NCBI GenBank assembly: GCA_033722135.1
Contig: JAWVZO010000115.1
Coordinates: 1-8,072 of the forward strand
DNA from: QNFN01 sp033722135
GTDB taxonomy: Bacteria; Pseudomonadota; Gammaproteobacteria; QNFN01
Length of the DNA stretch: 8,072 nucleotides
Direction of reading: 5' to 3'
Below, one piece after another: positions 1 to 6,459 of this stretch. A program made the position numbers and the translations under genes. The notes under the pieces were generated by a model. It was not told the origin of the DNA. It saw only the letters and a program-made list of their open reading frames with translations, and made no database searches. How positions within the stretch are numbered: the stretch's first letter is position 1; each line of letters opens with the position of its first letter.

Positions 1-1
1 G

Positions 2-832
2 CCCGCCGCGATCGTTCCGGAACCGCTGCTCCTGCCGCTCGACGAGGACGGCTGGACGCTCGCCGTCGACGCGCACCGCGCACAGCTTCGCTGCGGGCCA
101 TGGACCGGCTGGACGCTCGACCGCGACGCGCTCGAGGTCCTGCTCTCGCGGGCCCTGGACGAGGCCGCGACGCCCCCCGGGAGCCTGACCGTCTGGGGCG
201 TCGAAAGCGACGCATTCGGCTCAGCCGCCGGTCGCGTCGGCACGATCCGACATGCCGACGCCCCCGACCTGGAGACCCTTCTCTCCCGGGGCGGCGACGC
301 GCCGCCCGCGCTCGACCTGCTGCAGGGCGCATTCGCGCGCGAGACGGAAACCCGCTTCCGCTGGCGCGACTGGCGCCTCCCGGCCGCGCTGGCCGCCGGC
401 TTGCTGCTCCTGCTCCTGGGCCAGAAGCTCTGGCAGGTAAGCGAACTCGCCGACGAGAGCGAACACCTCGACGACCGGCTCCGCGCCACCCTGCGCGAGA
501 GCGTTCCGGACATCCGGCGGGTGGTCGACCCGGTCGCGCAGATGCGCCAGGAACTCGCCGCCCGGCGCGGCGGGGCGGGGGACGCGCGCTTCCTCGACCT
601 GCTCGCCGCGACGGGGCGGGTGCTCGGCGACGAGACCGGCTGGCAGCTCGCCGGCCTCGACTACCGTGACGGCACGCTGCAGCTGCAGTTGCGGATGCCC
701 GGGTTCGATCACTTCGAGCGGCTGCGCGCCCGGTTCGCGGCCAGCGACGGAATCGAGGCCGAGGTCGGCTCGCTCGGCAGCGCCGAAGGCGAGGTGCGCG
801 GCAGCGTTACCGTTCGCGGAGGCGGCGCATGA
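2..832 (+). CDS. gspL: Type II secretion system protein GspL, C-terminal part (5' end outside window)
   Basis: GspL is the bitopic inner-membrane component of the type II secretion assembly platform. In the family, its cytoplasmic actin-like domain holds the GspE ATPase and its periplasmic domain pairs with GspM. The frame is open from the window edge and gives 276 residues before TGA. Visible residues 1-122 are the end of the cytoplasmic region, including the family-typical LDLLQGAFA at 104-112. One strongly hydrophobic segment (about 126-144, a run of leucines) is the membrane anchor. A charged, probably helical stretch (146-190) leads to a ferredoxin-like periplasmic domain (about 195-272). 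GspL proteins are usually about 380-400 residues, so roughly 110-130 N-terminal residues lie upstream. The stop overlaps the gspM start (ATGA), as expected for genes of one complex. Recognition rests on the LLQG motif, the topology and the gspM/gspN neighbours; the family call is firm. Confidence 0.9.
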   Translation, partial: PAAIVPEPLLLPLDEDGWTLAVDAHRAQLRCGPWTGWTLDRDALEVLLSRALDEAATPPGSLTVWGVESDAFGSAAGRVGTIRHADAPDLETLLSRGGDAPPALDLLQGAFARETETRFRWRDWRLPAALAAGLLLLLLGQKLWQVSELADESEHLDDRLRATLRESVPDIRRVVDPVAQMRQELAARRGGAGDARFLDLLAATGRVLGDETGWQLAGLDYRDGTLQLQLRMPGFDHFERLRARFAASDGIEAEVGSLGSAEGEVRGSVTVRGGGA

Positions 833-1305
833 ACTGGTTCCACACCCGATCGCCGCGCGAAAGGCAGGTCCTGGTCGGTGGTGCGGCGGTCCTCGCCGCC
901 CTGCTTTTCTACCTGGTGGCGTGGGAGCCGCTCACCGACCGCGAACGGGAGCTGGCGGCACGGGTCGCTCAGCAACGCGAGCAACTCGCCTGGATGCGCT
1001 CGGCGGCCGCCGAGTTACGCACCATGACGCCGCGAGGGTCCCCCGGGACCGAGGACGGCGGCTCGCTGCTGAGCGTGATCGACCGTTCGGCGAACGACGC
1101 CGGTCTCGCCACCGCGGTCAGGCGGCTCGCGCCCGAGGGCGACGGCCGGGTCCGGGTCTGGCTCGGCGACGCCCCGTATCGGACCACCGTCCGCTGGCTG
1201 GAATCCCTCGCCCGGCGCGGGGTCGTCCCGCTCAGCGTGCAGATGGAGCGCGGCGAGTCCGCGGGTCAGGTCGAGGTGCGCCTGCTGCTCAGTCGCCCGG
1301 CGTGA
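829..1305 (+). CDS. gspM: Type II secretion system protein GspM
   Basis: GspM is a small bitopic inner-membrane protein that partners GspL and links the cytoplasmic ATPase platform to the periplasmic pseudopilus. The 158-residue product has a short charged N-terminus (RSPRERQ at 7-13), one membrane helix (about 14-31), an amphipathic, probably coiled-coil stretch (35-63), and a C-terminal domain (about 77-156) whose length and alternating pattern fit the small ferredoxin-like fold of GspM. This length is normal for the family. The ATG is supported by GGAGG at 818-822, six bases upstream, and by the 4-base ATGA overlap with gspL, which suggests translational coupling. The GspM sequence is poorly conserved, so the call relies on size, topology and position between gspL and gspN more than on fixed residues. 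Confidence 0.88.
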   Translation: MNWFHTRSPRERQVLVGGAAVLAALLFYLVAWEPLTDRERELAARVAQQREQLAWMRSAAAELRTMTPRGSPGTEDGGSLLSVIDRSANDAGLATAVRRLAPEGDGRVRVWLGDAPYRTTVRWLESLARRGVVPLSVQMERGESAGQVEVRLLLSRPA

Positions 1306-2060
1306 GCCCCCGGCGCCTGCTCGCGGCCGGCGCGGTCGCCTACCTGCTCGCCCTCGCCCTCGGCGCACCCGCCGAGCTCCTGCGCGCGCCGCTCCAGGCT
1401 TCGCTCCCCGGTCTCGTGCCCGGCCCCCTCGCCGGGCATCCCGTCTCCGGCCGCGCGGAAGGCGCCCGACTCGGCACCGCGCGGCTCGACGGCGTCGCGT
1501 GGCGGCTGCGTCCTCTCGGCCTGCTCGCCGGTCGAGTGGTTTTCGAGATCGCGATCGACGGCGGACCCTCCCACGCCGAGCTGCGCATCACCCGGGAGGT
1601 CGGCGATCCGGGCTTCGTCATCGAGCGGCTCGACGGCGAAATCGACCTCGCCTGGCTCGGTGAGGCCGTGCCGTCCCTGCCGGTCCGCGGCACGGGACGG
1701 CTGGTGGTCGAGGGAGCCTCCGTGTCGCTCGACCCGGGCGGCTGGCCACGATCGGCCGACGGTCGCCTGCGCCTGGCCGCGGCGGACCTGCAGGCGCCCG
1801 TCCCGTTGACGATCGGCTCGGCGGAGGGCCGCATCGCCGTCGACGACGCCCGTCTCGCGATCGCGTTCGCCCTTCCCGGGGACGGCGACCTGGTGGGCGA
1901 GGGACGCGCCGTCCTGGCACCCGACGGCCGCGCCACCTTCCGCGCCGAACTGGCACCCGCGCCCGGGGCCGACAGGGGCGTGGCCGACCTGCTGCGCCTG
2001 GCCGGCCGACCGCGGGACGACGGCCGTTTCGCGATCGACTGGTCGGGCCGGATGGAGTGA
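1302..2060 (+). CDS. gspN: Type II secretion system protein GspN
   Basis: GspN is an accessory type II secretion protein found in only some systems; its exact role is unsettled. The frame encodes 252 residues. An N-terminal hydrophobic segment (about 6-22) anchors it in the inner membrane or serves as a signal anchor. The rest is predicted periplasmic and rich in beta structure. It has the family-like pattern of SGRAEGARLG at 49-58, followed by WRLRPLGLLAGRV at 67-79, and a closing GRFAIDWSGRM at 241-251. About 250 residues is typical. The start is taken as GTG at 1302, which overlaps the gspM stop by four bases (GTGA) and immediately precedes the hydrophobic helix. No ATG lies before the last two codons, and no strong Shine-Dalgarno sequence is visible, so coupling to gspM is likely. 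It is the last gene of the operon. The same frame is open upstream through gspL and gspM, but that part is out of frame with the real genes. Confidence 0.85.
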   Translation: MSPRRLLAAGAVAYLLALALGAPAELLRAPLQASLPGLVPGPLAGHPVSGRAEGARLGTARLDGVAWRLRPLGLLAGRVVFEIAIDGGPSHAELRITREVGDPGFVIERLDGEIDLAWLGEAVPSLPVRGTGRLVVEGASVSLDPGGWPRSADGRLRLAAADLQAPVPLTIGSAEGRIAVDDARLAIAFALPGDGDLVGEGRAVLAPDGRATFRAELAPAPGADRGVADLLRLAGRPRDDGRFAIDWSGRME

Positions 2061-2088
2061 CCCGCGCATCCCGCGGCACGCAAGCCGT

Positions 2089-2106
2089 CCCGTCGACGGG
2101 TATCAT
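2089..2106 (+). promoter_or_regulatory. Possible hemL promoter: perfect 12-bp palindrome next to a -10-like TATCAT
   Basis: In the only sizeable gap on the plus strand (2061-2175), the palindrome CCCGTCGACGGG (2089-2100) directly abuts TATCAT (2101-2106), which matches five of six bases of the sigma-70 -10 box. No convincing -35 box is visible 16-18 bases upstream. A start near 2113 would leave a leader of about 60 bases, within which GGCGCC at 2108-2113 and again at 2135-2140 could pair. A 12-bp palindrome next to a -10 could be an operator, but in DNA this rich in G+C it may be chance. I see no terminator with a T run after gspN. Confidence 0.3.
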
Positions 2107-2175
2107 GGGCGCCGCCGCGCGCGACCCGACCGGGGGCGCCGGACCGAATCGCAAGCCAGAACGCAGGATGCCAGC

Positions 2176-3462
2176 ATGACCCGATCCCACGACCTGTTCA
2201 TCGAGGCCCAGGAGCTGATCCCGGGCGGTGTCAACTCGCCGGTCCGCGCCTTCCGCGGCGTCGGCGGCGACCCGGTCTTCATCGAGCGCGCTGAGGGCGC
2301 CAGGCTCATCGACGCCGACGGCAACTCGTACATCGACTACGTTGGCTCCTGGGGTCCGATGATCGTCGGCCACGCCCATCCAGACGTCATCGCCGCGGTG
2401 CAGGAGGCGGCGTCCCGGGGGCTCGGCTTCGGCACGCCGACCGAGATCGAGACGCGCATGGCGCGCAAGGTCCTCGAGCTGATGCCGACCCTGGACATGG
2501 TGCGCATGGTCAGCTCGGGCACCGAGGCGACGATGACCGCGCTGCGCCTCGCCCGCGGCTTCACCGGCCGCGACAAGATCGTCAAGTTCGAGGGCTGCTA
2601 CCACGGCCATTCCGACGCGCTGCTGATCAAGGCGGGGTCCGGGGCCCTGACGCTTGGCGTGCCGTCCTCGCCCGGGGTGCCCGCCGCCCTCGCCGAGCAC
2701 ACCGTGACGCTGCCGTTCAACGACCTCGAGCGCTGTCGCGCCGCGTTCGCCGAGCTCGGCGAGGAGGTCGCATGCGTCATCGTCGAGCCGGTCGCCGGCA
2801 ACATGAACTGCGTGCCGCCGGCGCCGGGCTTCCTCGAGGGGCTGCGCGAACTCTGCGACGCGCACGGGAGCCTGCTGGTGTTCGACGAGGTGATGACCGG
2901 CTTCCGCGTCGCGCTGGGCGGTGCCCAGGCCCGCTACGGCATCCGCCCCGACCTGACCACGCTGGGCAAGGTGATCGGCGGCGGTCTGCCCGTCGCCGCC
3001 CTCGGCGGGCGCCGCGCGGTGATGGAGCACCTCGCGCCGGTCGGCCCGGTCTACCAGGCCGGCACGCTGTCCGGCAACCCGGTCGCGATGGCCGCGGGTC
3101 TGGCCACGCTCGAGATCGTCGCCGCGCCCGGCTTCCACGACGCCCTCGCCGCGACGACCGAGAAGCTCTGCACGGGCCTGCTCGAAGCGGCCCGCGAGGC
3201 CGGCGTGCCGATGACCGCCAACCGCGTCGGCGGCATGTTCGGCCTGTTCTTCACCGGGGCCGACGAGGTGCGCTGCTTCGCGGACGTCATGGCCTGCGAC
3301 GTCGAGCGCTTCAAGCGCTTCTTCCACGGCATGCTCGACGCCGGCGTCTATTTCGCGCCGTCGGCCTTCGAGGCCGGTTTCCTGTCGAGCGCGCACGGCG
3401 ACGCCGAGATCGGCCAGACCCTCGAAGCCGCACGGCGCGTGCTGCGCGACATCGCCGGCTGA
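2176..3462 (+). CDS. hemL: Glutamate-1-semialdehyde 2,1-aminomutase (GSA aminotransferase)
   Basis: HemL is a cytosolic PLP enzyme that moves the amino group of glutamate-1-semialdehyde to give 5-aminolevulinate, completing the C5 route that begins with glutamyl-tRNA reductase (HemA) and feeds heme and other tetrapyrroles. The 428-residue product has the family's normal full length. The N-terminus has IPGGVNSPVRAF at 15-26. SSGTEA at 113-118 contacts the cofactor phosphate, and CYHGHSDA at 141-148 follows. FDEVMTGFR at 236-244 holds the PLP-binding Asp, and TLGKVIGGG at 262-270 places the Schiff-base lysine at K265, the same number as in E. coli HemL. The ATG has AGGA at 2165-2168 with seven-base spacing. 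The gene stands apart from the gsp operon by 115 bases. The next gene follows after 24 bases in the same reading frame, which suggests a shared transcript. Nothing indicates damage. Confidence 0.98.
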   Translation: MTRSHDLFIEAQELIPGGVNSPVRAFRGVGGDPVFIERAEGARLIDADGNSYIDYVGSWGPMIVGHAHPDVIAAVQEAASRGLGFGTPTEIETRMARKVLELMPTLDMVRMVSSGTEATMTALRLARGFTGRDKIVKFEGCYHGHSDALLIKAGSGALTLGVPSSPGVPAALAEHTVTLPFNDLERCRAAFAELGEEVACVIVEPVAGNMNCVPPAPGFLEGLRELCDAHGSLLVFDEVMTGFRVALGGAQARYGIRPDLTTLGKVIGGGLPVAALGGRRAVMEHLAPVGPVYQAGTLSGNPVAMAAGLATLEIVAAPGFHDALAATTEKLCTGLLEAAREAGVPMTANRVGGMFGLFFTGADEVRCFADVMACDVERFKRFFHGMLDAGVYFAPSAFEAGFLSSAHGDAEIGQTLEAARRVLRDIAG

Positions 3463-3486
3463 TCCCGTCCCGCCGGACCCGCGCCG

Positions 3487-5433
3487 GTGGAGATGCTGCT
3501 CGACTGGATCGCCGCCCACCCCCATGCGTCGGGGGCGGTGGTCTTCCTGATCGCCTTCAGCGAATCGCTGGCGATCGTCGGCCTGTTCATGCCCGGCGCG
3601 GTGCTGATGTTCGGCCTCGGCGCCCTGATCGCGCTGGGCCATCTCGCGTTCCTGCCCACCGTGGCTTGGGCCGTCGCGGGCGCCATCTGCGGCGACGGCT
3701 TGAGCTTCTGGATCGGGCACCACTACCGCCGGGAGCTCCGCTCGATCTGGCCGTTCCGCAACTACCCGCGGCTGATCGAACGGGGGATCGGTTTCTTCCG
3801 GCGTCACGGCGGCAAGAGCGTGCTGTTCGGCCGTTTCGTCGGCCCGGTCCGCCCGATCCTGCCCGCCGTGGCGGGCATGCTCGGCATGCCCGTCTCCCGC
3901 TTCGTGACGATCAACGTCCTCTCCGCGTTCGCCTGGGCGCCCGCCTACCTGCTGCCCGGGATGCTGTTCGGCGCCTCGCTGGAACTCGCCGCCGAGGTCG
4001 CCGGCCGCCTGGCCCTCGTGCTGCTGCTGCTCGCCGCGCTGCTCTGGTTCACCTTCGTCGCGGTCCGCGCGCTGTGGCGGGCCGGGGCACCGCACGCACA
4101 TGCGGCGATCGTGCGGCTCCACGACTGGGGCCGGGAGCATCCCCGCTTCGCCGCGATCACCTCCGCGCTGGGCGACCCGGGCGGCGCGGAGGCGCGCGGG
4201 CTCGCGGTGCTGGCGGTCGTCCTGCTCGGTCTCGCCGCCGCCCTGCTCGGCCTGGAGCTGGCGCTCTTCGACTACCCCGGGACGCTGGAGCGGACGCTGC
4301 ACGGCCTGCTGGTCGACCTGCGCACCCCGCCCGCGGACGCCGTGCTGATCGCCGTGACCGAGTCGGCGGATCGCCTGTTCCTCGCCATCTACGCGGGCCT
4401 CGTCGCCGTCGGGCTCTTCTGGAGCGACCCCAGGGCGGCGCGCCACTGGCTCGCCGCCATCGCCTTCGCCGCGGTGGCCCCGGCCCTGCTCAAGCTGCTG
4501 TTCGGCATGCCACGCCCGGAGCCGTTCGCCACGGTGCTGGGGGGCAGTTCCTATCCGAGCGGCCACGCGCTGGCGGCCACGGTCGTCTACGGCTTCGCCG
4601 CCGTGCTCGTCGCCAACGCGTTGTCCCAGGCGTGGCGGGGGTTGCCCTACGCCCTCGCCGCCCTGCTCATCTCGGCGGTGGCCTTCTCGCGCGCCTACCT
4701 CGGCGTGCACTGGCCGGGCGACGTGCTCGCCGGCATGCTTCTCGGGCTCGCCTGGGTGGTGCTGCTCGGCACGGCGTACGGCATCCGCGCGGCGACGGCC
4801 GTTTCGGCCGGACGCATGGCCACCCTGCTGGTGCTCCCCTGGCTGCTCGTCTACCCGGCGTACGTCCCCCTGAAGCTCGGCGCGGATCTCGCCCGCTACG
4901 ACGCCGAGAGCGCGCCCGAATCGCTGACGCTGGCCCAGTGGCGGACCGTCCCCTGGGACGCGCTCGCCCGGCGCGCCCCCGAGGCGACGACCTCGGGCAC
5001 CGCGCCGCGGCTGGCCTGGGCCGGGGACCTCGAGGCCGTCGGCGACACGCTTCGGGCCGCGGGATGGCGAACCCCGCCCGCCGTCGAGCCCTGGGAATGG
5101 GTACGGATGCTCAACCCGGCAACCCCGTTGCAGCGTCTCCCGCCGCTGCCGAGTGTGCACGACGGACGGGGGGCGGCCGCCACCTGGCTCCGCGACGTGG
5201 CCGAGGGGGACGCGCGGAACGTGCTGCGTCTCTGGGACAGCGGCCTGCGTCTCGACGGCGCCCCGGTCTGGGTCGGACGGCTGGAGACGGAACGGCGCGC
5301 GCGCCTGCTCGGCCTGCTGGCCTATGCCCGTGGCGACCCGGCACCGGCCGCGGTCCTCGCGGCGCTGGTCGACGACACGGAGGGCGCGTGGCCGGTGAGG
5401 CGAACGGGGGACGGGGCGCTGATCGGTCCCTGA
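3487..5433 (+). CDS. DedA-family / PAP2 phosphatase fusion with LssY-like C-terminal domain
   Basis: This is a 648-residue polytopic inner-membrane protein with three parts. (1) A DedA (SNARE-associated, VTT) domain spans about 1-195, with FSESLAIVGLFMPG at 24-37, GDGLSFWIG at 69-77 and GRFVGPVRPILPAVAGM at 115-131; R116 and R122 keep the spacing of the two essential arginines of E. coli YqjA/YghB. (2) A PAP2 domain spans about 240-440 with all three acid-phosphatase motifs: K336-x6-R343-P344, PSGH at 357-360, and S401-R402-x5-H408-x3-D412. (3) A soluble tail (about 465-648) resembles the LssY C-terminal domain, with WAGDLEAVG at 511-519 and VLRLWDSG...PVWVGRL at 579-599. DedA proteins include undecaprenyl-phosphate translocases, and PAP2 enzymes remove phosphate from lipid phosphates or pyrophosphates, so envelope lipid-carrier recycling is a reasonable inference; the substrate is unproven. 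GTG at 3487 is preferred, with GGA at 3475-3477 as a weak ribosome site. ATG at 3493 is the alternative; its only purine-rich site (GGTGGAG, 3486-3492) abuts the ATG. No earlier start exists because the hemL stop is in frame 27 bases upstream. Confidence 0.92.
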   Translation: MEMLLDWIAAHPHASGAVVFLIAFSESLAIVGLFMPGAVLMFGLGALIALGHLAFLPTVAWAVAGAICGDGLSFWIGHHYRRELRSIWPFRNYPRLIERGIGFFRRHGGKSVLFGRFVGPVRPILPAVAGMLGMPVSRFVTINVLSAFAWAPAYLLPGMLFGASLELAAEVAGRLALVLLLLAALLWFTFVAVRALWRAGAPHAHAAIVRLHDWGREHPRFAAITSALGDPGGAEARGLAVLAVVLLGLAAALLGLELALFDYPGTLERTLHGLLVDLRTPPADAVLIAVTESADRLFLAIYAGLVAVGLFWSDPRAARHWLAAIAFAAVAPALLKLLFGMPRPEPFATVLGGSSYPSGHALAATVVYGFAAVLVANALSQAWRGLPYALAALLISAVAFSRAYLGVHWPGDVLAGMLLGLAWVVLLGTAYGIRAATAVSAGRMATLLVLPWLLVYPAYVPLKLGADLARYDAESAPESLTLAQWRTVPWDALARRAPEATTSGTAPRLAWAGDLEAVGDTLRAAGWRTPPAVEPWEWVRMLNPATPLQRLPPLPSVHDGRGAAATWLRDVAEGDARNVLRLWDSGLRLDGAPVWVGRLETERRARLLGLLAYARGDPAPAAVLAALVDDTEGAWPVRRTGDGALIGP

Positions 5434-5454
5434 CTCAGTCGCCCCAGCGACCGA
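5408..5454. other. Convergent gene junction with overlapping inverted repeats
   Basis: The plus-strand fusion gene ends with TGA at 5431-5433 and the minus-strand ubiX ends with TCA at 5435-5437, leaving one base. The heptamer TGACTCA is itself palindromic. Several mutually exclusive inverted repeats span the junction: GGGAC/GTCCC (5408-5412 with 5426-5430), GGGGCG/CGCCCC (5413-5418 with 5440-5445) and TCGGTC/GACCGA (5423-5428 with 5449-5454). None is followed by a T run, so this is not a classical intrinsic terminator in either direction. The pairings are seen in the sequence. Any role in ending transcription is inference, and such repeats arise readily by chance at this base composition. 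Confidence 0.3.
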
Positions 5455-6046
5455 CCATCGTCTGCGGGACGCCGAGCGCGTCGAGCACCCGCGCGACGAC
5501 GAAATCGACCAGCTCCGTGACCTGCCGCGGGCGGTGGTAGAACCCGGGACTGGCCGGCAGCACGGTCACCCCGAGGCGGGCCAGCTTGAGCATGTTCTCC
5601 AGGTGGATGGCCGACAGGGGCGTCTCGCGCGGCACCAGGATCAGCTGGCGGCGCTCCTTGAGCGCGACGTCCGCCGCCCGCTCGATCAGGTTGTTGCTCG
5701 CCCCGGCGGCGATGGCGGCCAACGTGCCCATCGAGCAGGGGCAGACGACCAGCGCCCGCGGGGCGTTCGAACCGCTCGCGACCGGCGCGGTCCACTCGTC
5801 GCGGCCATGGACGTGGAGTTCGCCGTTGTCACTGCCGGCGTGCTCGCGCAGCGCCGTGGCGAGCGCCTCGCGATCGTCCGGCAGGTCGATGCCCTCCTCG
5901 ATGGCGAGCACCGCCCGAGCCGCATCGGAGAGCATGGCGTGGACCGTCTCCCCCGCCTCGAGCAGGCAGCCGAGCAGGCGCAGGCCGTAGACCGCGCCCG
6001 ACGCGCCGGTCACCGCGACGCCCACCGCCCGTCGCGCGTCGTTCAC
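5435..6046 (-). CDS. ubiX: Flavin prenyltransferase UbiX
   Basis: UbiX joins a dimethylallyl group to reduced FMN, giving prenylated FMN, the cofactor of UbiD-type decarboxylases. In ubiquinone synthesis UbiD removes the carboxyl group of 4-hydroxy-3-polyprenylbenzoate. The product is 203 residues, normal for the family. It begins with the flavoprotein Rossmann motif VTGASGAVYG at 12-21, followed by CPCSMGTLAAIAAG at 102-115, NLIERAADVALKERR at 119-133 and RETPLSAIHLENM at 140-152. R123, K130, R140, E141, Y170 and R186 each sit one position after the active-site residues R122, K129, R139, E140, Y169 and R185 of Pseudomonas UbiX as I recall them. GTG at 6046 is the start: it follows AAGGAG with five-base spacing and overlaps the stop of the hemerythrin gene by four bases. 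Although the frame stays open far upstream under mpl, that part is not coding. The protein is cytosolic and in the family forms dodecamers. Confidence 0.97.
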   Translation of the reverse strand: MNDARRAVGVAVTGASGAVYGLRLLGCLLEAGETVHAMLSDAARAVLAIEEGIDLPDDREALATALREHAGSDNGELHVHGRDEWTAPVASGSNAPRALVVCPCSMGTLAAIAAGASNNLIERAADVALKERRQLILVPRETPLSAIHLENMLKLARLGVTVLPASPGFYHRPRQVTELVDFVVARVLDALGVPQTMVGRWGD

Positions 6047-6453
6047 CGGATCTCCTTGTCCTCGAGGCACGCGCGGTAGCCGCAATCGAAGTTCATGATG
6101 TGGTCGACCAGCCAGTCGCGGAGCATCCCGAGCATGCCGGCCACCTCGGCCGGATCGTCGCCGACCAGGCGCAGCGCCGCGATATCCTCGAGCAGCTCGT
6201 CGTGCTCGCGCTGGTGCATGCCGAGGTTGGTGCAGCCGTGGTGGCGCAGCACCGTCTCCTCGTGGGTGAAGTGGTCCTCGGTGACGTGGATCAGGTGGTC
6301 GAGCGCCGTCCTGAACACGGCGGGTTCGGCCTTCTTCCGGCCGAGCGCGTGGAGCCGGTTGATCGCCTCGACGAGATCGCGGTGTTCGCGATCGAACGCG
6401 TCGATACCGAGCGCCAGCTCGTCTTTCCAGTCGATCAGGGGCTTGGCGTCCAA
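6043..6453 (-). CDS. Hemerythrin-like metal-binding protein (bacteriohemerythrin)
   Basis: This is a 136-residue single-domain hemerythrin, a four-helix bundle that binds O2 at a non-heme di-iron centre. All seven expected ligands are present: H24 (DREH), H61 and E65 (HFTHE), H80 and H84 (HQREH), and H118 and D123 (HIMNFD). The family-typical IDW near residue 9 and the LALGIDAFD stretch at 13-21 precede them. There is no signal peptide or membrane segment and no fused signalling domain, so it is a free cytosolic carrier, sensor or scavenger of O2 (or of iron or NO, for which hemerythrin-domain proteins are also known). The start is TTG at 6453: the frame has a stop ten codons earlier and contains no ATG or GTG between that stop and the ligand region, while GAGGA lies six bases before the TTG. 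It sits 30 bases after mpl, and its stop overlaps the ubiX start (GTGA), so it is probably co-translated with UbiX. The role in this operon is not known. Confidence 0.93.
   Translation of the reverse strand: MDAKPLIDWKDELALGIDAFDREHRDLVEAINRLHALGRKKAEPAVFRTALDHLIHVTEDHFTHEETVLRHHGCTNLGMHQREHDELLEDIAALRLVGDDPAEVAGMLGMLRDWLVDHIMNFDCGYRACLEDKEIR
6052..6057 (-). promoter_or_regulatory. Strong ribosome binding site that fixes the ubiX start
   Basis: On the minus strand AAGGAG lies five bases before GTG at 6046-6044, inside the last codons of the hemerythrin gene. It decides the UbiX start in a frame that is open for another 1.5 kb upstream, and it agrees with where family homology begins (the glycine-rich motif near residue 12). 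Confidence 0.8.
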
Positions 6454-6459
6454 GCACCG

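Noticed and set aside
666..1301. Upstream in-frame extension of gspN through gspL and gspM
   Set aside because: The extension is out of frame with gspL and gspM and is Arg/Pro-rich. The hydrophobic anchor directly follows GTG at 1302, which overlaps the gspM stop.
2061..2175. A small RNA, riboswitch or small gene in the gsp-hemL gap
   Set aside because: No tRNA-like fold, known riboswitch element or short frame with a ribosome site is visible in these 115 bases. Only the palindrome, the -10-like box and a possible weak hairpin stand out.
1618..5160. A minus-strand open frame of about 1180 codons running antisense to gspN, hemL and the DedA-PAP2 gene
   Set aside because: Its translation is low-complexity R/G/E/H/Q-rich sequence with no recognisable domain, and it lies over genes with clear family motifs. 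Long antisense frames are expected when third codon positions are nearly all G or C.
2772..5540. A plus-strand open frame of about 920 codons overlapping hemL and the DedA-PAP2 gene
   Set aside because: It is an Arg/Ala/Gly-rich frame-shifted shadow of hemL and the fusion gene, which carry all conserved residues in their own frames.
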